A DNA stretch of 64,000 bases, from positions 9,946,936 to 10,010,935 of the forward strand of contig JANCRA010000025.1 in assembly GCA_024362935.1 (NCBI GenBank), in the 5' to 3' direction. Numbering within the stretch: the stretch's first letter is position 1; every line of letters begins with the position of its first letter. The position numbers were made by a program, and so were the translations under genes. The DNA comes from Setophaga petechia. Its lineage: Eukaryota > Chordata > Aves > Passeriformes > Parulidae. The notes below the pieces were generated by a model that was not told the origin of the DNA, made no database searches, and was given only the letters and a program-made list of their open reading frames with translations. Of this stretch, positions 11,461-24,100 are shown piece by piece.

Positions 11461-14400
11461 TTTTTTTTTTCCTTCCTCTCCTGGAAGCCAAAACACAAAG
11501 TCTATCCTGTCTCAGTTTCTGGTGGGTGAGAATGTTGTTGTCAGCTCTTTTAGCCTTCCTTTCCCCCCTTGCCTCAGTGCTGAGGTATCAAATGTTTATA
11601 CACTGGTGCCCACTGTGCTCTTAGTTAAGAACATGTGTCCTGGCAGGGAAATCATTAGATTCACTAGTTTTTAATGTAGGAGTTCATTTATGTAGGAAAA
11701 TTATTCCTATTTCATATGTTAATAATAAATGTTGTGGGGTGGGGGGCTGGTTTTTTTGTTTTTTGGTTGGTTGGTTGGTTTAGGAGAGAGTTAAGGGAAT
11801 GGAAATAAAAGAAAAGCTAAACTTTTTTTTTTAAAAAATTGGTTTTAGTTCACCAATATTCTTTGTTCTGTAGATGCTCTGTGTGTCACTTTTGATTCAT
11901 TTCAGTGTAGAAGATGGAATTAGCCCAGTCAGCTCCATATTTCTTTGTTGTCTTTTGCTTGCTGAAAATCATGATTTAGCAAGGAAGTATTCTTTCAGCT
12001 GCCAGACACGAAGCTGACTTTAGAAATAAAATCTCTCAATCTAGAAATTTGGATTTGCCATTAGAACACTCATGTCTGTATTTCAGCTTCTGATCCTTTT
12101 CTGCTTGCCCAACTAGGTATCATTTCTTCTAAGTGTTTTATATGTAACATCTTACTTCATTTAGTCCTTAACCACCAGAGCTGGCTGTGTCTTTTGTACC
12201 AATTAAGTCAGTTTTGATGTCATTGTGATTATTTGACTTTCTGTGCAGACTCAATAACCTTAGTTTGGCCTCCTTTGGGGAGACAGATGATAAATCTCTT
12301 TTGTCTCCTGAACATATGGCTAACTTGCTTCAAATCTCCCTTTCTGGCTGTCAGTCAATCACTCTTCAGAGCTCCAGAAAGGAGTTGCTGCTAATGACAG
12401 TATCCAATCACAATTGCCTGGGATGAAAGGCAAACTTTTTTTTTTTAGTCATGTAAGAAAAACCAGAGTAAGCAGTCAGCTCCTACCTGTGCACAAAAGG
12501 GCCACATCCTCTCTGGGTGGCTGCATCCCCACACTTAGGTGAGCTCTGGTGTCTCACATTCAGTGGTGGAGCACAGCTTTTCCTTGTTTGGAAAAAGGAA
12601 ATTAACTTTTAGTAATATGGTCATCAGGTTCTAAGATGAAGAGTCTAGTGGTGTATTTAAATTTCTGGTTCTCCTTTCATATATCACATGCATGTTTCTA
12701 AGACACTATTCTGGGCAAGCTGTTCGATATATCCTCTTTATTTCCTCTCTAGTTTCATATCTTCTGGTAATATTTAGATAATATTAGAGAAAAGATGCAT
12801 TTTGCACAGTCTGAGTTATGTTCTGAACCTCAGCATGAGAAATGAAATACATGCAATTTTTAAAGTGTACTGAAAGATATCAAGAATGTGTAATTAAGGA
12901 TTGTTGGGAGTGTTTGTGGCCACTGAGAAGCATTATCACGTGTGGACAGTGGTGTTACAAAACCTCCACTGAGATTTCAATGTATGAAAAGATTATTGTT
13001 ACATATTGGTGGTTTATAAAGGGTTCCTAAAGGCAAGGCTTATTCTTTTTAATCCATTTAGATCATATTCCACAACAAAAATGTGCTGACTTTGTATGTT
13101 AGCAGGCAAAGGGCTTAGCTGTTTATAAAATTCAGGCCCCAGGCTCAACATTAATGAGTCAGCTAACCTCTAGCTAAACTCTTGATATTATTAATTTGCA
13201 AGAGTAAAGAATAGGTACTGAAACCCCTAAAAGAAGGGAAATAGAAAGTTCAGCTTGAGGCTTCAGTCCATTGCAAATTCTTTAAGACTGTAGCATATAC
13301 AGTCAAATGATCTGGTGGGAGAGGCTTTCTTCTCTTCATACAAATTCATGTAACTGTGCTATTGTACCTTCCCCTTACTGACAGAAACAAAGACAAATCC
13401 TGTTTTTGCTCAATCACAATTTGAACCCAAATATTAGAAAAAAAAAAATTAATAAAATCAATTATCCTGCTTGACACCCACCTCCTTTCACTTATCATTT
13501 TTTACCATGTCCCATCTCATCCCTCCCCAAGGTTTCTTGCTTCAGGCATAATCAGAATTTAGTAATCTGTTATTTAGACATCTTTAAACTCCAAATGTGT
13601 GCACAGATTAGAAAGCTCATAGCTTAATATGTTTTGAGGGTTTTTTTTGAACCAGCCTCCAGATTTTCTACTGCCATAAAATCTATCAGTCAGTACCTTG
13701 TCTTTGGAAGTGCCAAGGTAAATCCATGAAAGGCTGAAAATATGTGATATGTATGTACTGAATAATAGTAAATCTATTTTTATTCAGTGTAATAAAAGCT
13801 CATCCAAGCTTAGTTAATGCATTTGTTAAATTGCTGCATGAACTTCCTACCACTGACATGAATTGAAAGCTTCAGTTACCTTCAACACATAACTAAAATC
13901 TTGTGGTCAATGATCTCATCCTCCAGCCATGGTTTAATTGCTCACTTGCCACTTTCTGATTTATATCACAGTGTGGGGATGTTTCTTTCTAAAGCATTTT
14001 ACTGATGTTGTTCCTTAAGCCTTATCTCTCATTCCAGGGATTTGGTATGTTGGGATTTATTCTCCATTCTGGGTTGGTTGGATTGTTGAAGTTATCACTG
14101 AACCAAAGTCTTTCTCAGCACAGCTGGGTCTCTCTTTGCTTTCTAGGGAACATCCTTCCACACCAAACAGCAACATCTTAGATTTTTCTGTCTATTTGGA
14201 GTGTTTTCTTCAATACCTCCACACCTAAGCTGACACTTCCAGTGATACCCAGTGATTTTTATTTCCAGCTGATTCCACCTCCTAAGGCCACCACATGCTA
14301 TAGTAAGATGTTCTGGGAAAAGCAGGCTGCTGGTCTTTTTCTGTTACAGACTTTTTTCCCCATAACATTCATTTAAAAATGGATATTTTTAAGCATCAAT

Positions 14401-17400
14401 TTCGTGATGAACAATGTACAATAAAACCCTAAAATAAAACTCATTGGGATATGACCTGAATTCAGTTTGCTCAGTCAAAATGTCTTCACCTTCACTGTGA
14501 ATGCTGGACACTGTGAAGATCTGCCTCTGACCTTGACCCTTATTTAATGATCCAGCTTTGGTTTCTTGCTAGAGAGCAACAAGGAGCACTTGGAACTCTG
14601 AATGTCTCAATCACAGAGGGCAGCAGAACCTTTAGTTTTGTTTCCATGGGCATAAAAACAATACTATAGAAAGGTGCCAAGCTGGCAAAATGGATCAGTT
14701 TAGTAGAAGGTTGCTGGAAGTGTTGGACCTCTTAGAATCAGGATGTTGTTTGGAACAGCAGCAGCAATTTGTATTTTATACAATATCCCAGCTTCTCAGG
14801 GTGGAATGGCAATCCTGATAACATGTTGGACCTGAGGGCCCTGATATTGTGAAGGCCTGTGAACATTGGTGCCTTTGGGCAAAGTTATCTTTGATTTGAA
14901 AACTTTCCTTTTTCTGGTAGAGAGAAGAATAAACAGGAAGGGAAAAAGAAAAACATCTTCAGTCTCTGCATTAAAAACTGGAGGGTGAGGAGAAGGGGAA
15001 AACAAAGCTTCCCACAGTTTTTAGAGATTTTTTAGACTGCTGGGGCCAAATTGGTCTGTTGGCAGTGAAAGGCAGGGAAAAACAGTCATCTGCCACTTTT
15101 GAGTTTGGAATCAATCCTACATATCAGAAGTCTGGGGAGCAGTGATCCCTAAGGTCACTTTTACTTCAAAACATAACCTCAGCAAGCTTCAGAAACCTTC
15201 ACAGCTAGAAGTAATGGCACAAAGCTCCCAAATCTGCTATGAATAGAGAGTGCTGTGTGCCATCACTGCTTCTGAATGAGAAACAGAGCTTGGGATAAGA
15301 TGTGGAGCAGTCAAGTGGCAACACTTCATGCCAAGTTTCAGCCCAGAGTGAACGTTTTTGGGCTCTGACAATTCTGCTGTGCCATAAGAGCTGCCAGATT
15401 CTGAGGTCCAGTGGTGTTAGTGGGCTCCCAATACAACACAAATGTTTTCTTTCTTATGATTTATGGGCCTGTCCCTGTATCTTTTATTTTTTCTGGGGTC
15501 TTGAGCATGCCAAGCCTCTCTGACTGACAAGTGTCTCACTGGTACCAGGAGAAGGGGGATTTGTTGGCTGCAGTGCCCAGCTGAGCAAAGAAAACTGCTC
15601 ACAGTTGGCACTGACAAAGAAAAGTGGAGTAAAAATATCACAAGGCCAAATATGCAAACCCCTGAGAGCTGAAGCCAAGCCTGGACACATAAATGGTGCA
15701 GCAGTTTGGACCAGCACTTTTTTCCAAGCAGATAAAAGAATTTATATGAGGTTGAGTTGTTAATTTTCATGCTCTGTAAAAATGTTCAGATCTTGGAAAG
15801 CTAAGAGTTTTTAAGTGAAGCCATTGACAAAATGAAGTGCTTATTACTGAGGAAGTGCATGCCAGGATTCCTTAAGCAGTGCCATTACTAAGGCAGGGAT
15901 AATTACTCTGCTGATACAACCAAGACATAAATACATTGAAGACATTAGGTAAGTCAGGAATTTGAAATTCTATAACTTATGTGTATGCCAGGCTCTGGAA
16001 ACAGTCTGCTGTTTGTGTGCCTAACTTAGAAACCAGGAAACACAATTTTGTTTTAGCACTCACAGTCCTCAGGAAGAACTGATTTCTTAAATACATGCTA
16101 AATATCCAAGATACTTCTCATTACTTATTAATACACAGTCATTTCATACTGTGTTCAATATTAGTTCTCTGTCCAACTGGCCATTTTCAGCTTTTATTCT
16201 TGAAGAAAGCACTTTCAGACACTGTACAACTTCTCTCTCATATTTCCATGCCAGCTTAAACCTTGCTTGACCTGGAACCCTTTCAGGACACACATTTTTA
16301 TTCTCTGAGTTTTGCTGCTGGAGCTGTTCAAGGCTCAGGCTGCCAGTTCTGTTCACCCATCACTCTGAGCCAAGTCTGACCCAGATGGTATTTTCTTTTC
16401 TCCTCAGAAAAAACCCTGAATTTGTTGAGGGACAAGAGCTGTGTCAGGTTTTTAATGATGTAGGATGGTGTCATCAGGAACTTTGGGAGTTTATAAGAAG
16501 GCACCCACCATCACAGAGCTGAAGACAGAGCAATTTGCAAAGCCTGTGTCATGTTTTTTACAATACCACAAGCATGAAACCCCTGTGCTTTGAGTATAAG
16601 GTGTGAGCAGAGTGGAATACAGCTGGAATACAGCTGGCACTTTAAACAAAACAAAGCATTTCTGTTCAGCTTCCTTTCTTCATGAGGTGTGGAACAGAAC
16701 AGAAAGTATATATTTTCAGGCTAGATTTTCAAAAATTTGGATAGACTGGATAATTTTGGAAAGTTATTTTATACTGAAAAGTGTAATTAAAGCAGATGCA
16801 ATATTACCATAAAAAATTAAAGGTCTGTTCAGATTCTAGTTATGTGTCTCCTTTAGCTTATGGCATATTCAAGTGACATCATAACAATAACTTTCATTTC
16901 AGATCTTGAATATTCTTTAGAAAGAATTAATTGTAACATGCTAGTGACAGGTAAAAAGCTTAGTTTCAGGCTTTTAGCTCTGAATTTTTTCACTTTCAGA
17001 GTTTATTGGTTACCTGCTCAGGAGACTGGAAGGCAGGCAGTTGTTGCATGCTGAGTGGAATGGGGAGATATGACCATGGTACACGAGGCAGTGCCCCCAA
17101 CCAGCTCAGTCATTCCTTTCCTGCTGTTGTCAGAGTCCTTTTGGGTGCTGTTCAAGCTTCTGCCTCCTCTGCACCTTGCCCATTTTCCCACTGTTTGTAT
17201 GGGAAAGCACAGAACAGTTTCAGGTCTGAAATTCTGGGAGAGAATAAGCAGGGCAGACAGACTGAGAGCCAAAGTGCAGGTTTAGTTTTCACTGGATCAA
17301 CCCTGGGATCAATAAGGAGAAGTCCTGTCCCTCCAAACCATCCATTCCTGAACCAAGCTCGAAGTGTTTTCTGAGTGATGGACTTTTACAACCTGTGTCA

Positions 17401-18177
17401 GTGCCTGGCAGTGGGATTTCCCAAAGCCTTCAGAGAAGATTTATTCCATGACCATGGATAGAATCCAAGTCCTCTGTCAGTGTTCAACCTGGCAGCAGTG
17501 CCAGCAGTTTCCTCAGCTTTATGGATCCCAGCTAAGACTTGACACAGGTTTGATCTTGTGGCTGGTTTAACAAACTTCTCTGGCTCTAAGTGCTGCTTCT
17601 CTGAGGTTTAATGACCATTAATTGTGTTTCTGCCCAATATGCTGCTGACTCAGCATCAGGAGGCATTTCCTTTGTGGGGACACATAAATAGGGAATGCTG
17701 TGATTTTCCTTGGCTCAACTCCTTCCAAATGAAAAGAGCAGTCAACAAATCAGAATGCTGATAGGTCTCTACAGAGGAAAATACTCATTAAACAACAGTT
17801 TGTTTTAAATAACCTAATTTAAAACATCAGGAAATAATACAGTGTCCCACATTCCAGCAGCACTTGCAGTACATCCTAATAACTGCTGCTTATTTACATG
17901 ATATCTGTGCTTTCTGGTGAATATTGAACTTATATAATGTAAATAAAGTTTATGTTTACCTGAGTGTCTATTTTTAATTTATGTATTGTTATATAAATAC
18001 TTCCTTTACATAGTTAGATAAATCTCCATTTGTTTTGAAACTTTACAGTGGAGTTTACTATCAGGCTTACAAGGTTGTTTTTCTTTTAAAGTGGAATAGA
18101 TCTATTGCACTACAACATTAATGTGCATTTTAAACATTACACTTTGATTAAATTGTGTAGCTAACAGATAGCTGAAT
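11461..18177. other. Unique non-coding stretch with T/G-rich tract
   Basis: No gene is recognised in 6.7 kb. A T/G-rich low-complexity tract with four GGTT units lies at about 11746-11782, a type common in songbird DNA. Small imperfect duplications occur, such as an 11-base unit (TGGAATACAGC) repeated at 16613 and 16624. Frames of up to 122 codons (17006-17374 plus, overlapped by 17018-17272 minus) carry no domain. Local TTTATTT or AATAAA strings are frequent and unremarkable at this AT content. Confidence 0.5.
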
Positions 18178-18260
18178 TTAGTAAAAATTTAGTAAAAAAT
18201 TTAGTAAAAATTTAGTAAAATTTAGTAAAAAATTATGATCCTTTTTTAGTAAAAAATTAA
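18178..18260 (+). repeat. TTTAGTAAAAA tandem array
   Basis: Five contiguous units of 10-12 bases (TTTAGTAAAAA with variable A count) run from 18178 to about 18233. After a short gap a sixth unit follows. The last two units share a 23-base stretch that includes the ATCCTT extension, so two scales of duplication are visible. It is an AT minisatellite. Confidence 0.9.
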
Positions 18261-18610
18261 GATCCTTTCCATCCCTCTATCTTTGCCTGTCAAATCCATA
18301 ATCCCCACAAAATTAAAGAATAGTTTGAGAAAGACTGAAAAACAGGATGTGTTGATGGATTTCCTATAACTTTGGTTGGGAGTTGGGTGTTTATTTTTGC
18401 AAAATTCATGTATAAATTAATTAAAAAGATTAATCTCTTGCTGTGCAAGTTACATAAGAAGTTATTTTTATTTAGTTATCTCTTCAATCCATGCTTTAAT
18501 AACTCTTCTCACCAATCTTTCTCCTCTCTGTTTAAAACAAGATGCTTTTTAATCCATCTCATTTATTATTGGATTTCCATTTATTATTGGATATCCATCT
18601 CATTTAATAT

Positions 18611-18703
18611 TGGAAAGGCTTCAGGAAACACCCTGATAGTGCAGCTCCATTTTTTAAGCAGCAGGTAGGAATCAGTTACAAGCTGAGGGTGATTTTAATC
18701 AAA
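18611..18703 (+). repeat. 93-bp direct repeat, left copy
   Basis: This block matches 19801-19893 with only four substitutions and no gaps (about 96%). Similarity stops abruptly at both ends. The two copies lie in the same orientation exactly 1190 bp apart. I do not recognise the family. It could be a fragment of an interspersed repeat or a local duplication. Confidence 0.9.
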
Positions 18704-19800
18704 TCCAGCCCAAATCAGTCTTTCCCCCTCCTCCTGGTTCAGGCCAATCCTGAAGGGAGGGCACATTGCAAAGGAGACACATATTAAAGTTGCTTTTCTT
18801 TCAGGTTTTTCAAAATGCTTTAAAGCTTGTGCTGACAACCCTTTGGGTTCTCACAGTCCAGTTTAAGCCTTGATTTATTTTGGGTGGTTCTTTCAATAGA
18901 TTTAAGTAGGCATTGATTTGATTACCTAAAATCCTTGGATTTCCTTGCAAGCCATTCCATTCCTGATGTTTTACACACACATTTTTAAGCTTCAGTGTGC
19001 CAGAAGCTTTCATCTTCATGGTTCAATTTCTTCACTTTTCTAGATATGGAAAAACAAGACTTGGAAAGGAGATTGTTCACTTTCAGATCAGGCAGGACAG
19101 AGGAGAAGGAAGGAGGTGCTGTTCTTTTGCTGATACTAGAGAATGGGAAAGCTGCTCATGCTGTGCACTACATCACTCCTGGGTCAGGTGAGGGGGATGC
19201 ATTCCTGGCTTTGCACTCTCATCAGATGTGGAGGGATAGAATGTAAGAAAATAAAGGTAGTGCAGAAGGGAATCTCACCCCTGAGGAGCTGCAGCTGTAC
19301 TAATCACCAAAGATTAGAAACAGGCCTGCCCTTGATGGGCCACAGCTGTGTCCAATAAGGATGGGTGCTATAAAAGAGTGGGTTACCTGGGTGAGAGGAG
19401 AGTTGGAGTTTGTTGCTTGTACTGTGAGGAGGAAGAAGGAGTCAGTGCTGCAAGGAGCTGCCCATGAGAAATCACCAGGAAGGTATGGGAATTTTGCAGT
19501 ATGGTGAGAAAAATCAGAGGCATCAGAAAAGGGACAGGAATACTGTGAACATCTGTGCTATTACTGGGCATGTGTATTAATGCATGTTTGTGCTTTCTAC
19601 TGGGTTCTTTATGGCAGTGTCCCTTTTCTCTTGTGTTTTCTTTTACCCATAAGATTCACATTCACCTGGACAAAATAAAAACTAAGAATCTTAGTCAAAG
19701 CAAGATGGAAATCCCCTTTGGGTTCAGTTATGCAAGAAGCCTGCTGCAATAAGGAATGTGTAGGAGATTTTCTGTACACACCATTGTAGCATAAAGTCAG
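18704..19800. other. Spacer between the 93-bp direct repeats
   Basis: About 1.1 kb between two near-identical direct repeats. The first half looks like ordinary unique sequence. The second half carries the CCAAT/TATA promoter-like block listed separately, plus a GT-containing donor-like site (AGGAAGGTATGGG) at about 19477-19490. Frames up to 83 codons show no domain. The spacer could be an insertion or simply pre-existing sequence between two repeat fragments. Confidence 0.5.
19285..19415 (+). promoter_or_regulatory. CCAAT/TATA promoter-like block, possibly LTR-derived
   Basis: A canonical TATAAAA lies at 19369-19375, with CCAAT at 19352-19356 and two CAGCTG E-boxes upstream (about 19290 and 19343). 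If used, transcription would start near 19400 on the plus strand. A good 5' splice-site match follows within about 90 bp. There is no CpG island. The tight spacing of CCAAT and TATA and a purine-rich leader are typical of LTR U3/R regions, so an old LTR is as likely as a cellular promoter. No start activity can be seen from sequence. Confidence 0.4.
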
Positions 19801-19893
19801 TGGAAAGGCTTCAGGAAACACCCTGATAGTGCAGCTCCATTTTACAAGCAGCAGGTGGGAATCAGTTACAAGCTGAGGGTGATATTAATCAAA
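19801..19893 (+). repeat. 93-bp direct repeat, right copy
   Basis: Partner of 18611-18703. The four differences are two adjacent bases in the middle (TTTTTAAG versus TTTACAAG), one in GCAGGTAGGA versus GCAGGTGGGA, and one in GATTTTAATC versus GATATTAATC. The sequences beyond both ends do not match. Confidence 0.9.
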
Positions 19894-21054
19894 CTATAAT
19901 AATTGCTGCAATATCTGTTATTTAGTTTGTGCCATGGATGACATTCCTTTCTTTCCAATTCTTTTCTCCTGTCTAATTTTATCAACAAAGCACAGAATAT
20001 TGAAGGGACCTGAGTAAAATTCCTGTCTGGAGTCAAAGAATTCCCCTAGCAGATTTCATCATTATTGTGTTCTGTGTATGAGCACAGCAAAACTGCAGAA
20101 ATTGAGTAAAAATTGAGTGATCGCATTGTGATTCCTACAGAGGGTGGGGGAAGGCAATTAATATCTGTGGACACTCCTAGAGCCCTTCTCTCACTGCCCT
20201 TTTCACTCTTGTGAAAAGAGGAATCAGTGCAGTGTCTGGGGTGCACCACTCACCCTCATGGATCACATAGCTCTTACCCTGAATATACAATACACTCAGT
20301 TCCTGTTTGCTCAGGATAAAGATAGCAAAAACAGCAGCCAAACTTCCCAGGGACAATTCTGCTGTCAGAGCTTCAGCTAAAACAGCAGTGGCTCAGCACT
20401 TTTTTCCCCTCATCAGCGGCCTCTCTGTTTCCCATGTGTTCCCTCTCTCCATTTCCAGTGGGAGACTTCATCTGCATCCACATGGTGGAATTTCAGTGGC
20501 AGAAATTCCCACTGCCTCTTCTGCTGCTTCAGCAAAAGGGATTCTTTGGCAGGTGGCTTCCAGCATTTCTGATGCTTTGTGTTGTAGCACTTTGCCCACC
20601 ACAAATGAAAGCACTCCAAAGTCCTTTTATACTGGAATAGGCACTGAGAGATCTCAGCTTTGCTGTGTTCTTCTGTGCATTGTCTATTTTGTCATCTCAG
20701 CTATGTGCCTGCATGGCTATAATGCACAGAGCAGCAAACATTTCCTTTATTTTTGCCCCTCCTTGATTGTGTTGCTTCTTCTGAGAAATACAAAGCAAAT
20801 TTAAACATGCTGCATTATGTGGTTTTATTGTGATATTATTTTATTGTGATATCTTGTCCCATGGAATTCAGTAGCAATCAACTAATTGAATTTACAGGCA
20901 GCCTTTCTGTGCGATCTCATAACTCCTTGTAGCTTCTATTAATGACCACAAGAAGTTTTTCTCTGAAAGTATTTTATCTGTAAGAAAAACTGTCTAGTTG
21001 CTATCCTTTATTTTGAATTCACTATAAAATTTGCAAGTCTGCACACTAAGCAAG
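19894..21054. other. Unique non-coding stretch
   Basis: The longest frame, 165 codons at 20307-20804 plus, has no recognisable domain and overlaps minus-strand frames. A 16-base direct duplication (TTTTATTGTGATAT) starts at 20823 and 20839. A partial inverted motif sits around GTGGAATTTC at about 20484 and GAAATTCCCAC at about 20501. No gene is supported. Confidence 0.5.
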
Positions 21055-21188
21055 GGCTGCCCCATCCCTGGAAGTGTGCAAGGCCAGTCTGGATGGGGCT
21101 TGGGACAGTGGAAGGTGTCCCTGCCCATGGGAGGAGGCTGGAATTAGGCAAACTTTGAGGTCCATTCTAACCCAGGCCGTTCTGTGAA
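21055..21188 (+). mobile_element. CR1 LINE 3' terminal fragment
   Basis: The block reads like the 3' end of avian CR1: CCCATCCCTGGAAGTG, then AAGGCCAG.CTGGATGGGGCTTGG, GGAAGGTGTCCCTGCCCATG, and finally the GAGGTCC.TTCTAACCCA...TTCTGTGA terminus. CR1 elements are usually 5'-truncated non-LTR retrotransposons ending in short octamer-like repeats, and this copy keeps only about 130 bp. Several substitutions from the consensus I remember, and a decayed terminal repeat, show it is old. It has no coding capacity. Confidence 0.85.
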
Positions 21189-24100
21189 ACCTGCACTGAT
21201 ATGAAAACTTCTTTTGCTCTGAACGTAAAGCCCACAAGAATGATGATAACACCAGTGACACGTTGAAAGTACATTGAATTGCCCACCAGGAGTTTGTGTG
21301 TAGAGAACAACCTTCCACTGATACACACTAATCATTTTTTGCTGATGTTGTTTAGTGACTGATATTGCTCTAAATCAGATCATCTCAGCCCAGAAATGAT
21401 CAGCCATGCTAACAAGGCACCAGAGGAAAGGCTCTGCCACATGAGCAATGTGAATGGTGTGACAATTTTAGATGTCTTGTGTTTATACTTTAATTTAAAT
21501 TTCCTGGGGATCCAGGTAGTGGTTCCCAGTATCTTTTAATAAATGTTCAGATTAACATCTTGCAGTGCCCAGAATAAGGCTGGTGGCTGAGCAGTCCAAA
21601 CAAACAGCACAAAGTTGCTGCCATAAAATGCTCATTATCCAAGCACCATCTTGCAAGCACACAACCACATCCATAGATCTGCTCCTGTGAATGGCTTCAG
21701 GGATTTCATTGCAACCTCTCAGGGAGATACAATTATACACTGCTTAAATGTTTAAAAGTTCAGGACCTAAGAGGGAACATGGTATGACTTAGTAAGAAAA
21801 AAAAAACTACCAGGAACAGCAATTATATAGATGTTAGATATAACTTTGTTAGTTTTGTATTATTAAAATAGGGAATTGAGATACCTTGATACCTGAATAT
21901 TTTTATCTCTTTAAGGTTTAAGCTTTTTCTCATAGTTTAGAAGAGACTTTAGTCTGATACATTTTCTTTTGCTGTCTTTTTCTTTGATAAAACCATTAAG
22001 AAACCTTCTATCAAGGGGATTATTTGTGTACATATTAGAATTAAATATTTTCTGTAACTTTGTTTATGAAAGCTAGCATAAAAAAAAATAGGCATAAAAA
22101 TTACAGATATCTGGATTAATATATCCAGGGCAACTATAAAAAGAATTATCTTTCAGTGTCTCTTCCTAGGGCAGTAAGCCTTAGGTGAGATCACAGTCTT
22201 TGATCTGTTATTATTTTCTCCTCAAAACTTTAAACCCATGATAAGTTTCAAAGCTGACAGGGAAAAGGGACCTTGAAGATAAAACCACTACTGAACCAAA
22301 AGGAAAATGTGGCTGTTAAAGAATCTGTTTGATAGCAGACAGACAGACAAGTGAATACAGACTGCAAGAAAGGTCTGTGCATCGAGATCACCCACAGTGC
22401 TTGTGTCTCTGGCTGACAAAACCCTAAAGATAAGGAATTGCTCCAATGGGAAGGAGCTGAGCCTTTCTTAGGGACACTGTCCATGAACCAGGTGGTTTCC
22501 ATGTGGGGATATAACTCCAGTTAAGGGGAACAAGTGACCTGCATTACAAATAAGGGTGTATGGAGAGGTCACTCGCTTGCTCCTCTGTTCCCTCCCAGGG
22601 AACTGAGGCCAGATGCAGCACCTTGTTGTGCCTCTTCAGTGAAATTGGATGCTCTGACACACAAAAGGAAAGGAGAAATGCAGTGGTGACTGAATTCTAA
22701 TGATTCCCACTGACCCAGCAGTCTTCATCAGGTAAAGCTTTTGTAGCCACCTTGCAGCAGTGGCAGCTGAGAGAAGGGGATGGGACTCACTGCTCTGCTT
22801 TGACCCTTTGAACACTAACCCATGGATATTGTTCCTTCCTCTGCACACATTCTGCCAATTAAATGCTGTAGAATAATGTAACAAACAGTCTATTAATGCT
22901 GGGGCTGGAAGCAGCTGCAGAACATGGTCCTGCAGGGGACACAGACAGGTGAAATCTACTTGACTCCTGCTGCAAGTGAATGGGGGCAGAGGAAGGAAAG
23001 TAATTTAACACCACAGCAGTGAAGCCAGGCTCAGGAGATCACTTTCCTCAGGGATACCAGATGGTGAGTGGCTGTAAAGAATGACCCCACCCAGCTCTGC
23101 ATGTGGCACCCACCGTTTATAATGGATGGCCCTAAATATTTATTAAGTGTTATTAAAAAGCTTATGTTACAGCATCCCTTCAGATACACCACAGGCAGGG
23201 TAAGGTTACAGAGGGGGCAATGTTAAGCCTTTAGTTGGCTTTTTTGGCAAGCATTTACATAGTATTGTTTCTACACTAATGTAAAAACACTGAACTTGTG
23301 TCAGAAAACTGAAATGAAGATTTCTGTGCCCACCTAGACAGTCTGGCAGCTCTAGAGATTCTAACAGGTGGCTTTGTCATTTTGAATGCATTTGTTGGAG
23401 AAGCACTTTTCTTTCTTCCTGCTTTCCTCATGATTTCAGCACGTGCTGGCTGACATAATTAGTAGGTTACACTCATAAGAGAGGGGATGGGAATGACAGT
23501 CTTTGTCACTTAAAGAAAATTTCATCGCTCACTGAAACCTTTGGGGTTTTGAGTCAGTTGGTTGCTTGAGGTTTTACTTCCTTGTTTGTTTTTCATGTCT
23601 GAATGTGCAATAATACTCAGCCTTGAGGGAAATGAGAACAGGGGATGCTGATTAAAAGGGCTGAGTGCCACAAGGTGCTCATGGCCAGCCTGGCATCCTG
23701 TATCAAGTTGCAGTGTTTGCTTTGTGGGGTTGTCTGGAGTGGATACCAGATGCTGACTTTGCCTTTTGAAACTGGCCATGATGAACCCAAGACAGCTCTC
23801 CAAGAGGAGAGCCCACCTGAGCTACACAGGAATTTTGATCTCCCACAAAGAGGAGGAAAGGTTTCATTCTCTCTTCTCCTGCCTTGTCCCCTATGTTCCT
23901 CCCATGCCTTTCCAGGAAAACAAATGTCCTTCTGAAAGAGTGTTCTCACTTTGCAAGAGCTGGTTGTCCCCAGATTCCCAGAAAACAATGACAGCAGTAG
24001 TGGGTTTTCAACGTTTTTTTTTTTTACTTACACGTCCTAAACATTCTCCAGTGAGTATGCAAACCTCTTTCACAACTATGCACAGCATAAATGAATTTGC

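Noticed and set aside
20307..20804. 165-codon plus-strand frame
   Set aside because: No domain and overlapping frames on the minus strand; local composition explains it.
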